Origin: Chryseosolibacter histidinae
Lineage (GTDB): Bacteria; Bacteroidota; Bacteroidia; Cytophagales; Cyclobacteriaceae
NCBI RefSeq assembly: GCF_018598225.1
Contig: NZ_JAHESF010000002.1
Location: forward strand, 248,001-312,000
Reading direction: 5' to 3'
DNA: 64,000 nt
Positions 45,034 to 53,565 of this stretch are shown here, in pieces. Below the pieces are notes generated by a model. That model saw nothing but the letters and a program-made list of their open reading frames with translations. It ran no database searches and was not told where the DNA came from. Each line of letters begins with the position of its first letter. Within the stretch, counting starts at the first letter, position 1. The position numbers were made by a program, and so were the translations under genes.

Positions 45034-46869
45034 ATGCGTCAACGCCTCAGACTTCTGGCTTATTACGCCATTTTCTGGATCACCTTCATGATCGTGATCA
45101 GGGCTGTATTCATGCTTTACAACCATGACCTGTCAGCGCAGCTCTCGGCCGGCGAGATCGTGCAGGTGTTTCTTCACGGGCTGAAGATGGACCTGAGCAT
45201 GAGCGGTTACTTCCTGGCACTCACCAGCCTGATCCTTACTATCTCCGTGTTCACGCAATCGCGATGGCTTTTCCTGGTGCTGAACAGCATTTCCATTTTT
45301 ATGATCGTGATCAGCGCCATCATTGTTGTTGTTGACATTGAGCTGTACCGCCACTGGGGTTTTCGCCTCGATACCACACCGCTTTTTTATATGGCGGGCG
45401 CCGAAACGGAAGCCATGGGAAGTGTGGCAGTGTCTGTAGTGATCGAGCTGTTCCTGATCCTGATCGCGCTGGCAACCCTCGCCATCTTCGTTTATTCGGT
45501 ATGGCTGGGGCGCCTGCTGTCAACGCTGAGGCCACCCGCGGAGAAGAAAGCATTTCTCGTTTTTGTCATCGCCACCGGCCTGATGTTCATCCCCATCCGC
45601 GGCAGCTTTACGGTGGCACCGATGAACCCCGGCTTCGTTTACTTTCACAACACCAAGCCATACGCAAACCATGCAGCCCTGAACACCGTCTGGAATTTCA
45701 TCTACAGCCTGCAACGAAGCAAGGAACGGGGATATCCAAAAAACTTTTACGACAACAAGCTTACGGAAGAATACTTCGCTGCGCTGTATCCGAACGACGA
45801 CTCAACGGTTCATGTATTCACGGAAGCGCGCCCCAACGTGGTGCTGTTTATCATGGAAAGCTTTACCGCCGATGTTATTGAACCACTGGGAGGTTTAAAA
45901 GGCATTACACCCAATCTCAACCAGCTCTGCGCCGAAGGTATCCTCTTCGACAGCATCTACTCCAGTGGTGACCGCACCGATAAGGGTATCGTGTCGGTTC
46001 TCAGCGGCTATCCCGCGCAACCACAAGGCAGCATCATCAAGTATACATCGAAAGCACAGAAGCTTCCCTACCTCAATCATTTTATGCGGGAGCTGGGATA
46101 CAGGACTTCGTTCGTCTATGGCGGCGACATCGACTTTGCCAATTTCAGATCGTACCTCACCACCTGCCGGTTCGACCACATTACGGCAGACGAAGATTTT
46201 TCAGGTGACGACAACAACAGCAAATGGGGTGTGCATGACCACATCGTTTTTAACAGGGCGCTGCAGGAATGCGACACCGCTTCATCACCGTTTTTCAAGG
46301 TGATCCTTTCGCTGAGCAGCCACGAGCCCTTCGATGTTCCCATGACACCTTACATCGAAGGACAGGACCAGGAATCATTGTTCCTCAACGCATGCCACTA
46401 CACCGACAAAAGTGTAGGTGAGTTCATCAGCCAGGCGAAGCAGAAACCCTGGTGGAAGAATACGGTGGTGATATTTGTAGCAGACCACGGCCACCGTCAC
46501 CCGGGCAACAAAGCGCTGCAGGCCAAAGAACGGTTCAGGATCCCCTTGCTGATGACTGGGGGAGCGATCAAAAAAGATTCGGTGGTGCATCTCTACGGAA
46601 ACCAGACCGACATTGCCAACACGCTGCTGGGCCAGCTCGATAAACCTAGTGATGCGTTCACGTTCAGCAAAAACCTGCTCTCTCCTGCGGCCCGCTCTTT
46701 CTCTGCGTACTTCTTCAACAATGGTTATGGTTTTGTCGCGCCCGGCAAATACATCCTTTACGACAACACAGGTCGCCAGTTCCTGGAAACCGTGGGCGCA
46801 ACGGAAGAAGACGTCAACATCAGCAAGGCGTACCAGCAGAAGCTTTTTCTTGATTACAATTTGAAATGA
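45034..46869 (+). CDS. LTA-synthase/sulfatase-family membrane phosphotransferase
   Basis: The 611-residue protein has five N-terminal membrane helices (about 5-25, 45-75, 77-97, 120-155, 170-190). An extracytoplasmic alkaline-phosphatase-like domain follows, with N-V-V-L-F-I-M-E-S-F, the nucleophile Thr in G-D-R-T-D-K-G, and metal ligands in V-A-D-H-G-H-R-H. This layout is that of LtaS, OpgB and related phosphoglycerol or phosphoethanolamine transferases. In a Gram-negative Bacteroidota cell it probably modifies a lipid or glycan at the inner membrane surface. It appears monocistronic. Confidence 0.92.
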   Translation: MRQRLRLLAYYAIFWITFMIVIRAVFMLYNHDLSAQLSAGEIVQVFLHGLKMDLSMSGYFLALTSLILTISVFTQSRWLFLVLNSISIFMIVISAIIVVVDIELYRHWGFRLDTTPLFYMAGAETEAMGSVAVSVVIELFLILIALATLAIFVYSVWLGRLLSTLRPPAEKKAFLVFVIATGLMFIPIRGSFTVAPMNPGFVYFHNTKPYANHAALNTVWNFIYSLQRSKERGYPKNFYDNKLTEEYFAALYPNDDSTVHVFTEARPNVVLFIMESFTADVIEPLGGLKGITPNLNQLCAEGILFDSIYSSGDRTDKGIVSVLSGYPAQPQGSIIKYTSKAQKLPYLNHFMRELGYRTSFVYGGDIDFANFRSYLTTCRFDHITADEDFSGDDNNSKWGVHDHIVFNRALQECDTASSPFFKVILSLSSHEPFDVPMTPYIEGQDQESLFLNACHYTDKSVGEFISQAKQKPWWKNTVVIFVADHGHRHPGNKALQAKERFRIPLLMTGGAIKKDSVVHLYGNQTDIANTLLGQLDKPSDAFTFSKNLLSPAARSFSAYFFNNGYGFVAPGKYILYDNTGRQFLETVGATEEDVNISKAYQQKLFLDYNLK

Positions 46870-46910
46870 CTCTGAGATTTCAAGGCTGGCGTTTCAAAAC
46901 AGATGAAGTT

Positions 46911-47090
46911 TGGTTGCCGGTTACCGGTTGCCAGTTACCGGTTAACTTCTGTGTTAATAATCTTTGGCGCGCAAATTGGAATCGTTCAAGTGAAGGCCGT
47001 GCCCCTTCCTAACTGGCTATCCGGCAACTGGCAACCGGTAACTAATTTGTAACTTTAAACTTCTAACTTGAAACCTCTAACTTGAACGGC
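46911..47090. repeat. Composite word-repeat element (GTTGCCGGTTACCGGTTGCC inverted pair plus CTTTAAACTTCTAACTTG arm)
   Basis: The left arm (46911-46945), a 65-bp spacer and the complementary right arm (47010-47044) belong to the same family as 23572-23736 and 26951-27136. An AACTTTAAAC/TCTAACTTGAAAC arm follows at 47048-47090 and ends 10 bp before the next ATG. Confidence 0.82.
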
Positions 47091-47099
47091 ACCGGTTAC

Positions 47100-47837
47100 A
47101 TGAAACAGATCAGATCTTTCCTCATAACAGCAACGCTCTTCACCCTCTGTTCCGTCGCGCAGGCGCAGGAGTTTGGACTTTCCTTCTCTTACTTCCTGCC
47201 GAAGAATGGATATTTTTCCACACCGATCAGCCCTTTCTCTATCCGTGGGCTGGGGGTTGACCTGAACCGTTTTGTGGCGCTTGAAACGGGCGCATCGCTT
47301 TACAGGATGTCGGGGCTGAACCTCAAAGATCTTTCCATTAACAGCAAAGAGCCGCTGGTGGGTCCTAATTTTACCTTGCTCATTCCTGCCGAGCTCGTGT
47401 TTCAGCTCAGGGGCAGCGTTGTACAATTTGATATCAAGGGCGGTGGTTTTTTCTTCTACGGCTTCGGCAACAAGATCAACTACGGAAACCTTGACCGCGC
47501 CATCATCAAAAGCCTTCATCCCGACTGGACCGTTGCCAATGCCAATGTCACTTTCGATAACAGCCCAGGCTTCGGTTACCACGGTGGCGCTGAGCTCACC
47601 CTATATTTCACCAGCCAGGTGGGTGTGTCGTTGGAGACCAATTACTTCGTAGGCTCGGCTAAGTTTCCGCTGAAGGGTTCCTACGTTGGCGGGCAGTCTT
47701 CCATTGAAACGTATCCGCTTGATGAGCCTGAGGCCAAGCTCGATTTCACAGGTCTCGAATTTTCAATCGGGCTGCTGTTCAATTCCGGCGGCGGTGGTGG
47801 CCCCAGGAAAAAACCGGGTGGCAGAAGAAGACGATAG
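47100..47837 (+). CDS. Outer membrane beta-barrel-like protein with basic tail
   Basis: The ATG at 47100 gives a 245-residue protein with a signal peptide (cleavage after A-Q-A-Q, about residue 22). Strands of an outer-membrane-protein type barrel follow (F-G-L-S-F-S-Y-F-L-P, V-S-L-E-T-N-Y-F-V-G), then L-E-F-S-I-G-L-L-F. The tail G-G-G-G-G-P-R-K-K-P-G-G-R-R-R-R is an unusual Gly/Arg-rich end placed after what would be the last strand. The function is unknown. The next gene overlaps or follows by 8 bp depending on its start, so the two are coupled. Confidence 0.82.
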   Translation: MKQIRSFLITATLFTLCSVAQAQEFGLSFSYFLPKNGYFSTPISPFSIRGLGVDLNRFVALETGASLYRMSGLNLKDLSINSKEPLVGPNFTLLIPAELVFQLRGSVVQFDIKGGGFFFYGFGNKINYGNLDRAIIKSLHPDWTVANANVTFDNSPGFGYHGGAELTLYFTSQVGVSLETNYFVGSAKFPLKGSYVGGQSSIETYPLDEPEAKLDFTGLEFSIGLLFNSGGGGGPRKKPGGRRRR

Positions 47838-47845
47838 TGAGCCGA

Positions 47846-48436
47846 ATGAAAAGTATACTCCGATCTTCCCGTCTTTTTCTCCTGCTCTTCATCGTACAGC
47901 AGGCCACAGCGCAACAGGGCATTGTTAAGTACCAGTCGTTTGCCATCGACAACAAGGAAGTAGTGTGGGCACAGGTCTATCATTTTGAAGAGCCCGTAGC
48001 CACACAGTCGGCCAGGCTTTTTGAGCACCTGAAACGCAAAGTGTGGATCACAGACATTCACTATGAGGGAACGGACATCATTGCAGACCTGGTGCAGTAC
48101 CGGCCCGATTACAAACGTTACGGCGGCAAGTTCATGAACACTTCCATGATCATCAGAACGGGAAAGTGGGCCGGCAAAGTACGCATCAGCTTCAAAGAAG
48201 GAAAGTACCGCGTGATCCTCTATGGCCTCACGTACGAAGCGAAACAGTCGGCCACCGGCTCGGGCAAAGCCACCATAGAACAGCACGACGTCTCCGGCAC
48301 GCTGAATGAGTTTGTGCTCAACGATCTTCGTAACGGCTTCAGAAAAAACCGTCTTAAAAATCTCGACATCCTGCACTTCAGCTTTAAAGACAGCTTCACA
48401 TTGACGGTGGATCAGGTGATCAGCAGCGACTGGTAA
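47846..48436 (+). CDS. Exported protein of unknown function (possibly DUF4468-like)
   Basis: The ATG at 47846 gives 196 residues; a GTG at 47837 would overlap the previous stop by 1 bp. The signal peptide ends about A-T-A-Q (residue 23). The body has alternating strands and helices, with G-K-W-A-G-K-V-R-I-S-F-K-E-G-K-Y-R-V-I-L-Y-G-L-T, which resembles DUF4468-type exported proteins; this match is tentative. It is probably co-transcribed with the barrel protein gene upstream. Function unknown. Confidence 0.75.
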   Translation: MKSILRSSRLFLLLFIVQQATAQQGIVKYQSFAIDNKEVVWAQVYHFEEPVATQSARLFEHLKRKVWITDIHYEGTDIIADLVQYRPDYKRYGGKFMNTSMIIRTGKWAGKVRISFKEGKYRVILYGLTYEAKQSATGSGKATIEQHDVSGTLNEFVLNDLRNGFRKNRLKNLDILHFSFKDSFTLTVDQVISSDW

Positions 48437-48583
48437 GGTACGAGGTACGAAATACGAGGTACGGGCGAGACTTCGATCGAAGACCAAGCTTCGTACTTCA
48501 TTAATTGTACTTCGTACCCGAGTAGATTATCCGACAATCAGTGGAGACGCCAAACCGTACCTCGTCCCTCGTATCTCGTACCT
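48436..48583. repeat. Word-repeat element, GGTACGAGGTACGAAATACGAG family, between convergent genes
   Basis: Three arms are seen: 48436-48463, 48487-48523 (complement with CTTCGTACTTC) and 48556-48583 (CCGTACCTCGTCCCTCG...). The first starts at the stop of the upstream gene and the last ends at the stop of the convergent gene. Confidence 0.82.
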
Positions 48584-49941
48584 TATTCGACCTTTACTCC
48601 GTTCACAAACATCACAACCCGTGCGTCTGAGTATCCCAACTGAATCACCTTATTCCTGTATCGTTCCGCATCTTGTTTCCGGCTAAAGTTCCCTGAATAT
48701 AACAGTACATTTCCGGCGGAGTCGGTTTCGGTTTCTGTGCCGTATGGCAGATGGTGTGATTGTGCTGATGATGAAGTTCCTTCCGGTGTCGGGGCAGTCG
48801 GAAGCAGAATCCTGTAGATTGTGAGTGTATCCGATGGAAGATACTGTGATTCTACAATGTTCACATTGTGCTTTTTGTAGAGCGCTCTTGAGTCGTCAGC
48901 AAATACTTTGAGAGCTGCTTTCGATTCAGAGTCTTTGATAAAACCTTTCGGATCTTTTTCGAAGGCGGTCACAGGAAGCACATGGTAGTTCTTTTCAGCA
49001 TCGGCGGTACGGTACACCCACTCCAGAATGTAGTTGGCCGTGTCGATGCGTGTGATGGCACTGTCAGTTCCGTAGGCGATCTTCTCCAGCTCCAGCGTGA
49101 CCAGGGCGCCGCCATCGGTGTAACGCTTGCGCTGTCCTGACACAAAATTACCGAGTGAGTATGCTACCAGCTGATCCTTGTCCTTTCTCCATTCCATGGG
49201 CTGAAGCACATGCGGGTGGGCACCGATCACCAGCTTCGCGCCGTGTTTGAAACAATGCTCCGCCACATCTTTCTGCCACTTGGAAGGCAGGCTCTGGTAT
49301 TCTGAGCCCCAGTGCATGAACGCGATGATAACGTCTGGCTTGAGCGCTTTCGCCTTCTTCAGGTCAGCGCGAATGGCGGCCGTATCGATCGTATTCACAA
49401 TGTTGGGTTTGGTAACGGGCAGGCCATTGGTTCCATACGTGTAGTTCAAGATCGCCAGGCTGAAGCCGTTCTTCTCCACCAGCAACGGATGTTCATTCAG
49501 TTTTGCAACCTCATCCACGAAAGTGCCCGTGTGCGGAATATGCAGGCTGTCCAGCATCAATACGGTCCGCTCCAATCCCTTCTTACCGGTATCAACGCAG
49601 TGGTTATTGGCCGTTACCAGCACATCCATGCCCATGGCCTTGAGCGCCAGGAGCAGCTCGTCGGGCGCGCTGAACTGCGGATATCCCTTATAAGGAGGGC
49701 CCGCCAGCGTAAGCTCCAGGTTGCCGATGGCGAGGTCTGCCGCCTGTGTATACGGTTTAATGAACTGAAAGCAGGGATTATAGTCGTACTTTTTCAGTGT
49801 CTTGTTCCACGCGTCGGAGATCTGGGAATCGTGCTGCATGATGTCTCCGAGAAAAAGCAGCGAAAGCCGGGTGGTATCCTGTGCGCATGACGGAACAATG
49901 ATGCCTGCTAGGATCAGGAGCGATGCGAGTGTTTTCTTCAT
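48583..49941 (-). CDS. CapA-family (metallophos) protein with C-terminal SPOR-like segment
   Basis: The 452-residue protein has a signal peptide (possible lipobox V-P-S-C, Cys19), then a CapA/PgsA-like domain with L-F-L-G-D-I-M-Q-H-D, T-A-N-N-H-C-V-D-T-G and H-W-G-S-E-Y plus I-G-A-H-P-H-V-L-Q-P. The last 45 residues (L-Y-S-G-N-F-S-R-K-Q-D-A-E-R-Y-R-N-K-V-I) look like a SPOR-type fold, which in other proteins binds denuded peptidoglycan. CapA relatives are linked to polyglutamate capsules, but no other capsule gene is nearby. The start overlaps the pdeM stop by 4 bp. Confidence 0.88.
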   Translation of the reverse strand: MKKTLASLLILAGIIVPSCAQDTTRLSLLFLGDIMQHDSQISDAWNKTLKKYDYNPCFQFIKPYTQAADLAIGNLELTLAGPPYKGYPQFSAPDELLLALKAMGMDVLVTANNHCVDTGKKGLERTVLMLDSLHIPHTGTFVDEVAKLNEHPLLVEKNGFSLAILNYTYGTNGLPVTKPNIVNTIDTAAIRADLKKAKALKPDVIIAFMHWGSEYQSLPSKWQKDVAEHCFKHGAKLVIGAHPHVLQPMEWRKDKDQLVAYSLGNFVSGQRKRYTDGGALVTLELEKIAYGTDSAITRIDTANYILEWVYRTADAEKNYHVLPVTAFEKDPKGFIKDSESKAALKVFADDSRALYKKHNVNIVESQYLPSDTLTIYRILLPTAPTPEGTSSSAQSHHLPYGTETETDSAGNVLLYSGNFSRKQDAERYRNKVIQLGYSDARVVMFVNGVKVE

Positions 49942-50579
49942 GAAACTGACATTACTTTGTTATCGGCTACTACAAAGACCTTATCTTCTTTCCTCGGTGC
50001 AATGCGGGCCAATCCTGTAAACTTACCAAAAGCCGGGAGATAGGCCTGACGTGCTCCGAAATAAAAGCAGGGCAGCACGACAGACTGCCTTCCTTTGCCT
50101 ACGAGGTGAACGCCGGGATGAATGTGGCCTGCGATGTTGTACTGGCCGTCCGGCAGCTCCTCCTCCACAGGGTGATGTGTAAAAAGGAACGGTCCCAGCA
50201 CCAGGTCATCATACACATGAATGCCTTTGCGCTCATATTGGTGCTCGCTCATGATATCGTGGTTGCCCAGCACCAGCTCGAACGTGATGCCCGCATAGTG
50301 CTTCACCACCTCGCCGAACACTTCCCATTCCGTATTGTAATGACTGTGAAAGAGGTCGCCCAAACAGATGATCCTTTGCGGCCGGGCCAGGCTCACCACT
50401 TCCATCAAAAGCTCCAGGTTGTGGTCATTGGCTTTGGAAGGCACAGCGATGCCCGACTTGCGAAAATGATTGATCTTGCCCAGGTGCAGATCGGCGATGA
50501 GCAAAGCCTTTTCTTTCTTCAGCAACACGGCTTTCTGCGGGAACAACCTCATCGGCTCACCAAAGATCTCGATATCCAT
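49938..50579 (-). CDS. pdeM: Ligase-associated DNA damage response endonuclease (PdeM-type metallophosphatase)
   Basis: The first ATG is at 50579 and gives 213 residues; the longer frame starts with TTG. The metallophosphatase motifs are D-L-H-L-G-K, G-D-L-F-H-S, G-N-H-D and G-H-I-H-P-G. The opening E-x-M-R-L-F-P-Q-K-A-V-L and K-A-L-L-I-A-D-L-H-L-G-K are typical of PdeM proteins, which are encoded with an ATP-dependent ligase, a nuclease and an Lhr-type helicase in DNA-repair operons. Here the helicase is found about 3 kb away and the ligase is not in the window. The stop overlaps the next gene start. Confidence 0.88.
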   Translation of the reverse strand: MDIEIFGEPMRLFPQKAVLLKKEKALLIADLHLGKINHFRKSGIAVPSKANDHNLELLMEVVSLARPQRIICLGDLFHSHYNTEWEVFGEVVKHYAGITFELVLGNHDIMSEHQYERKGIHVYDDLVLGPFLFTHHPVEEELPDGQYNIAGHIHPGVHLVGKGRQSVVLPCFYFGARQAYLPAFGKFTGLARIAPRKEDKVFVVADNKVMSVS

Positions 50580-50635
50580 ACGGCGCGGGAACGCAATTTT
50601 TATGATCAAAAAATGTCAAGATAACAGTTTAATCC

Positions 50636-51415
50636 ATGCGTCAGTTTCTGTTAACACCGCTCTGCTTTTTTTTATTTTTAACTTCACTCAGGGCACAAAA
50701 TTCAACATTGTTCGATAAGCTAATATACACCGACCGGAAGGACTCACTGCCTTACCGTTTGCTCAAACCCGTGAACCCGGGGGCAAAAGAGCTTTTTCCG
50801 CTGGTGATCTTCCTGCACGGCTCAGGCGAACGGGGCTCCGATAATGAAGCCCAGCTGAAACACATCGCCAATCTGTTTCTCGACCCCAAATACCGGGGAA
50901 AATATCCGTGTTATGTGCTGGCGCCCCAATGCCCCAAAGGCCAGCTGTGGGCACAGCAAAACCGTGACGGCTCCATCAGCAAAGAGCCAACAACCCCCAT
51001 GAAGCTCCTGATCACGCTGATCGACAGCGTTACCAGCGAGTTTCCGATAGACCCTTCCCGGATCTACATCACAGGCCTCTCCATGGGCGGATATGGCACC
51101 TGGGACCTCATAGCGAGGTATCCCCACAAATTCGCAGCTGCGGTTCCGGTGTGTGGTGGCGGCGACGAACAAACTGCCTCCAGGATCAAACACATTCCCG
51201 TCTGGGCATTCCACGGTGCCAAAGACACCATCGTGGCCCCAAAACAATCGCGCGCCATGATCAAAGCCCTTCAAAACGTGGGGGCAGCACCAGGCTATAC
51301 GGAATATCCCGATATTGCTCATACCAGCTGGATCCAGGCCTACCAGGAGCCCCATTTGCTGCCCTGGTTGTTCAATCAAAAAATAGATGCGCCGAGCTCC
51401 AAACTAAGAGACTGA
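50636..51415 (+). CDS. Secreted alpha/beta-hydrolase esterase (prolyl-oligopeptidase/phospholipase-like)
   Basis: The 259-residue protein has a signal peptide (cleavage about S-L-R-A-Q, residue 21) and a complete catalytic set. These are the oxyanion loop F-L-H-G-S-G-E-R-G, nucleophile G-L-S-M-G-G-Y-G-T-W, acid G-A-K-D-T-I-V and His I-A-H-T-S-W. The group includes PHB-depolymerase-like and acyl esterases acting outside the cytoplasm. It lies divergent to pdeM with only 56 bp between the ATG codons. The substrate is unknown. Confidence 0.88.
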   Translation: MRQFLLTPLCFFLFLTSLRAQNSTLFDKLIYTDRKDSLPYRLLKPVNPGAKELFPLVIFLHGSGERGSDNEAQLKHIANLFLDPKYRGKYPCYVLAPQCPKGQLWAQQNRDGSISKEPTTPMKLLITLIDSVTSEFPIDPSRIYITGLSMGGYGTWDLIARYPHKFAAAVPVCGGGDEQTASRIKHIPVWAFHGAKDTIVAPKQSRAMIKALQNVGAAPGYTEYPDIAHTSWIQAYQEPHLLPWLFNQKIDAPSSKLRD

Positions 51416-51497
51416 CATTCAACACGGTACAGGTCAGAATTTAACCTTACGGCAAAAAAGATAGCATTGCCTTAACAATGGGGCGGCTATTTCAGGT

Positions 51498-51505
51498 TAG
51501 ATTTG
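51498..51505 (+). promoter_or_regulatory. Candidate -7 box of the PiT transporter gene
   Basis: TAGATTTG matches TAnnTTTG, 20 bp before the ATG. No clear -33 box. Confidence 0.4.
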
Positions 51506-51524
51506 CGGCAGAATAAACTCCAGT

Positions 51525-52937
51525 ATGTTCGAATTAGACCTGTCCTACTCCGTTCTTCTTATTCTTTGTCTTATTGCAGCCTGCGGATTTGAATTTGTTA
51601 ACGGTTTCCATGACACAGCCAATGCCGTGGCCACGGTTATTTATACCAATTCGCTTAAGCCCTGGCATGCCGTGATCTGGTCTGGCGTCTGGAATTTTCT
51701 CGGTGTGCTATTGGGTGGTGTAGGTGTGGCCATGGGCATCGTTAACCTGTTACCTGTTGAATCACTCATCGATCAAAACATAGCCCACAGCCTCTCCATG
51801 GTCATGGCCTTGCTGCTGAGCGCCATTGCCTGGAACCTGCTCACCTGGTACCTGGGTATCCCCTGCTCCAGCTCGCATACACTGATCGGCTCGATCCTGG
51901 GTGTTGGACTTGCGTATTCCCTGCTGCCGGGCGTGAGCGAAGCGGCGGTAGACTGGAGCCAGGCCAGAAAGATCGGCATGTCGCTGCTCATCTCTCCGCT
52001 GTTCGGGTTCTCCATGACCATTGTGCTCATGTTCCTGTTGCGAAGATTCACGAAAAAAACATCATATGGAGAAAGTCTTTTCAAGGAACCGAAAAAGAAC
52101 TCACCTCCGCCAACCTGGATCAGGGCCATTTTGATCCTGACCTGTACCAGTGTAAGCTTCTACCACGGCTCCAACGATGGACAAAAAGGTGTAGGACTGG
52201 TGATGCTGATCCTGATCGGTATCGTACCGGTCTACTTTGCACTCGATAACCGCGTTGCGCCCTCATCACTCACCGATCCGCTGAAGAAGATCGAGCTTGT
52301 TTTAAGCACGGCCGACCCCGCACCGCTGTCACATCCCGACCAGAAGAAGTTTGCCGACACCCGAGAGATCAGCCAGCGACTCATTGCAAAATTATCCGCT
52401 ACCGGAAGTGTTGATGCCATTGCCAAACAGGAACGTTTTGTAGTGCGCAAAGACATTATGGTGATGGACCGGAACATCAAAGACCTGCTTTCAAAAGGCG
52501 AGCTGCGGCTGAGCGATGTAGAGAAGGCAACCCTGAAAGATCAAGCCAAGACCATCCGGAAGATCACTGACTATTCACCGCGCTGGGTTGTGCTGATGAT
52601 CTCGCTTTCACTCGGATTCGGTACCATGATCGGGTGGAAACGTATTGTAAAAACAGTAGGTGAAAAGATCGGTAAAGAACACCTGAGCTATGCCCAGGGC
52701 GCCTCTGCCGAGCTCGTTGCCGCCAGCACCATCGGCCTGTCTACCAACCTCGGGCTGCCCGTGAGCACCACGCACGTTTTATCGTCAGGTATCGCCGGAA
52801 GCATGGTAGCCAACAAAGGCATTAAAAATCTTCAACCTGAAACCGTCAGGAATATCCTCATGGCCTGGTTGCTCACGCTACCGGTAGTGATGATCATGGC
52901 TGGAACGTTGTTCCTGTTGTTCAGGTCGATATTCTAA
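51525..52937 (+). CDS. PiT-family inorganic phosphate transporter
   Basis: The 470-residue membrane protein has the two inverted PiT signatures: G-F-H-D-T-A-N-A-V-A-T-V-I-Y-T-N near the N-terminus and G-L-P-V-S-T-T-H-V-L-S-S-G near the C-terminus. A soluble loop of about 110 residues (around 240-350) separates the two halves. PiT proteins carry metal-phosphate or phosphate with protons or sodium. No pit accessory gene (such as a PhoU-like DUF47 partner) is adjacent. Confidence 0.93.
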   Translation: MFELDLSYSVLLILCLIAACGFEFVNGFHDTANAVATVIYTNSLKPWHAVIWSGVWNFLGVLLGGVGVAMGIVNLLPVESLIDQNIAHSLSMVMALLLSAIAWNLLTWYLGIPCSSSHTLIGSILGVGLAYSLLPGVSEAAVDWSQARKIGMSLLISPLFGFSMTIVLMFLLRRFTKKTSYGESLFKEPKKNSPPPTWIRAILILTCTSVSFYHGSNDGQKGVGLVMLILIGIVPVYFALDNRVAPSSLTDPLKKIELVLSTADPAPLSHPDQKKFADTREISQRLIAKLSATGSVDAIAKQERFVVRKDIMVMDRNIKDLLSKGELRLSDVEKATLKDQAKTIRKITDYSPRWVVLMISLSLGFGTMIGWKRIVKTVGEKIGKEHLSYAQGASAELVAASTIGLSTNLGLPVSTTHVLSSGIAGSMVANKGIKNLQPETVRNILMAWLLTLPVVMIMAGTLFLLFRSIF

Positions 52938-52980
52938 GCGAAGGCAAGACTTCCCATGTTACGGAGGACAGTAAGAATCC

Positions 52981-53125
52981 ATAGTCTATGGTCCATGGTC
53001 TACAGCCGACCATCAGGCTCAGAGGCCATCACCATGATGAAGGTATGCTTTCATTCGCTGTAAGAGCGGATGCCATTTTTCGGGGAGCATGGCCATGGAC
53101 TATCGACCATCGACTATGGACTGAC
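52981..53125. repeat. Inverted word-repeat element, ATAGTCTATGGTCCATGGTC family
   Basis: The left arm (52981-53013) has units TATGGTC and CATGGTC. The right arm (53091-53125: CATGGACTATCGACC...) is its complement. The spacer has no gene. The right arm contains the stop codon of the small minus-strand gene at 53114-53308. Confidence 0.78.
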
Positions 53126-53308
53126 ATAGTCGGCTGCCAGCTCTGCCAACGTAGCTGCGTCATCTTTTCTGAATTTCCGATCGAAGCTTTTGATTCGTTT
53201 GGTACACACAATTCTCCCGCCATCTTCGTAAGAGATGCTCTCTTCATCACGTTTGATCACTTTGATCACATGGCCGGGTTGCAGGATCTCCCTGTAAATT
53301 CCTTTCAT
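53114..53308 (-). CDS. Small basic protein of unknown function
   Basis: The 64-residue frame starts at the ATG at 53308. It reads M-K-G-I-Y-R-E-I-L-Q-P-G-H-V-I-K-V-I-K-R-D-E-E-S-I-S-Y, then a C-terminal helix with A-A-T-L-A-E-L-A-A. It has a beta-rich start like an SH3 or S1-like fold, but no family is recognised. Its last codons lie in a repeat arm. Upstream extension runs into a second repeat element. It is plausible as a gene because codon use resembles its neighbours. Confidence 0.45.
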   Translation of the reverse strand: MKGIYREILQPGHVIKVIKRDEESISYEDGGRIVCTKRIKSFDRKFRKDDAATLAELAADYVSP

Positions 53309-53387
53309 ATTTTTTGATTGATTGTTTTGTACGGTTCGTACTTGATGTTTTGATGATATGGGAGGTATAAAGAGTGTGCCAACGAAG

Positions 53388-53565
53388 AGTCCACCGTCCA
53401 CAGTCGACAGTCCACGGCAGATCACCAAGCGCTTTAGACCACCTTTCTGAACAAAGTATACGCAGAGATTCCGGGACTCTTCGCTCGCACATGCTTCATC
53501 TGCGTGATGGTCTACGCACCTGATGGTAGTCTGTGGTCTGTGGACCGTCGACCGTGGACTGTCAA
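53388..53565. repeat. Inverted word-repeat element, AGTCCACCGTCCACAGTCGAC family
   Basis: The left arm (53388-53419) and right arm (53527-53565: GTCTGTGGTCTGTGGACC...) are complementary and 107 bp apart. The right arm runs into the helicase stop codon. The spacer contains ACTCTTCGCTCGC but no gene. Confidence 0.8.

Noticed and set aside
53029-53250. A 73-codon minus-strand frame in the gap after the PiT gene
   Set aside because: It overlaps the more plausible small gene at 53114-53308 in another frame and much of it is translated repeat arm.
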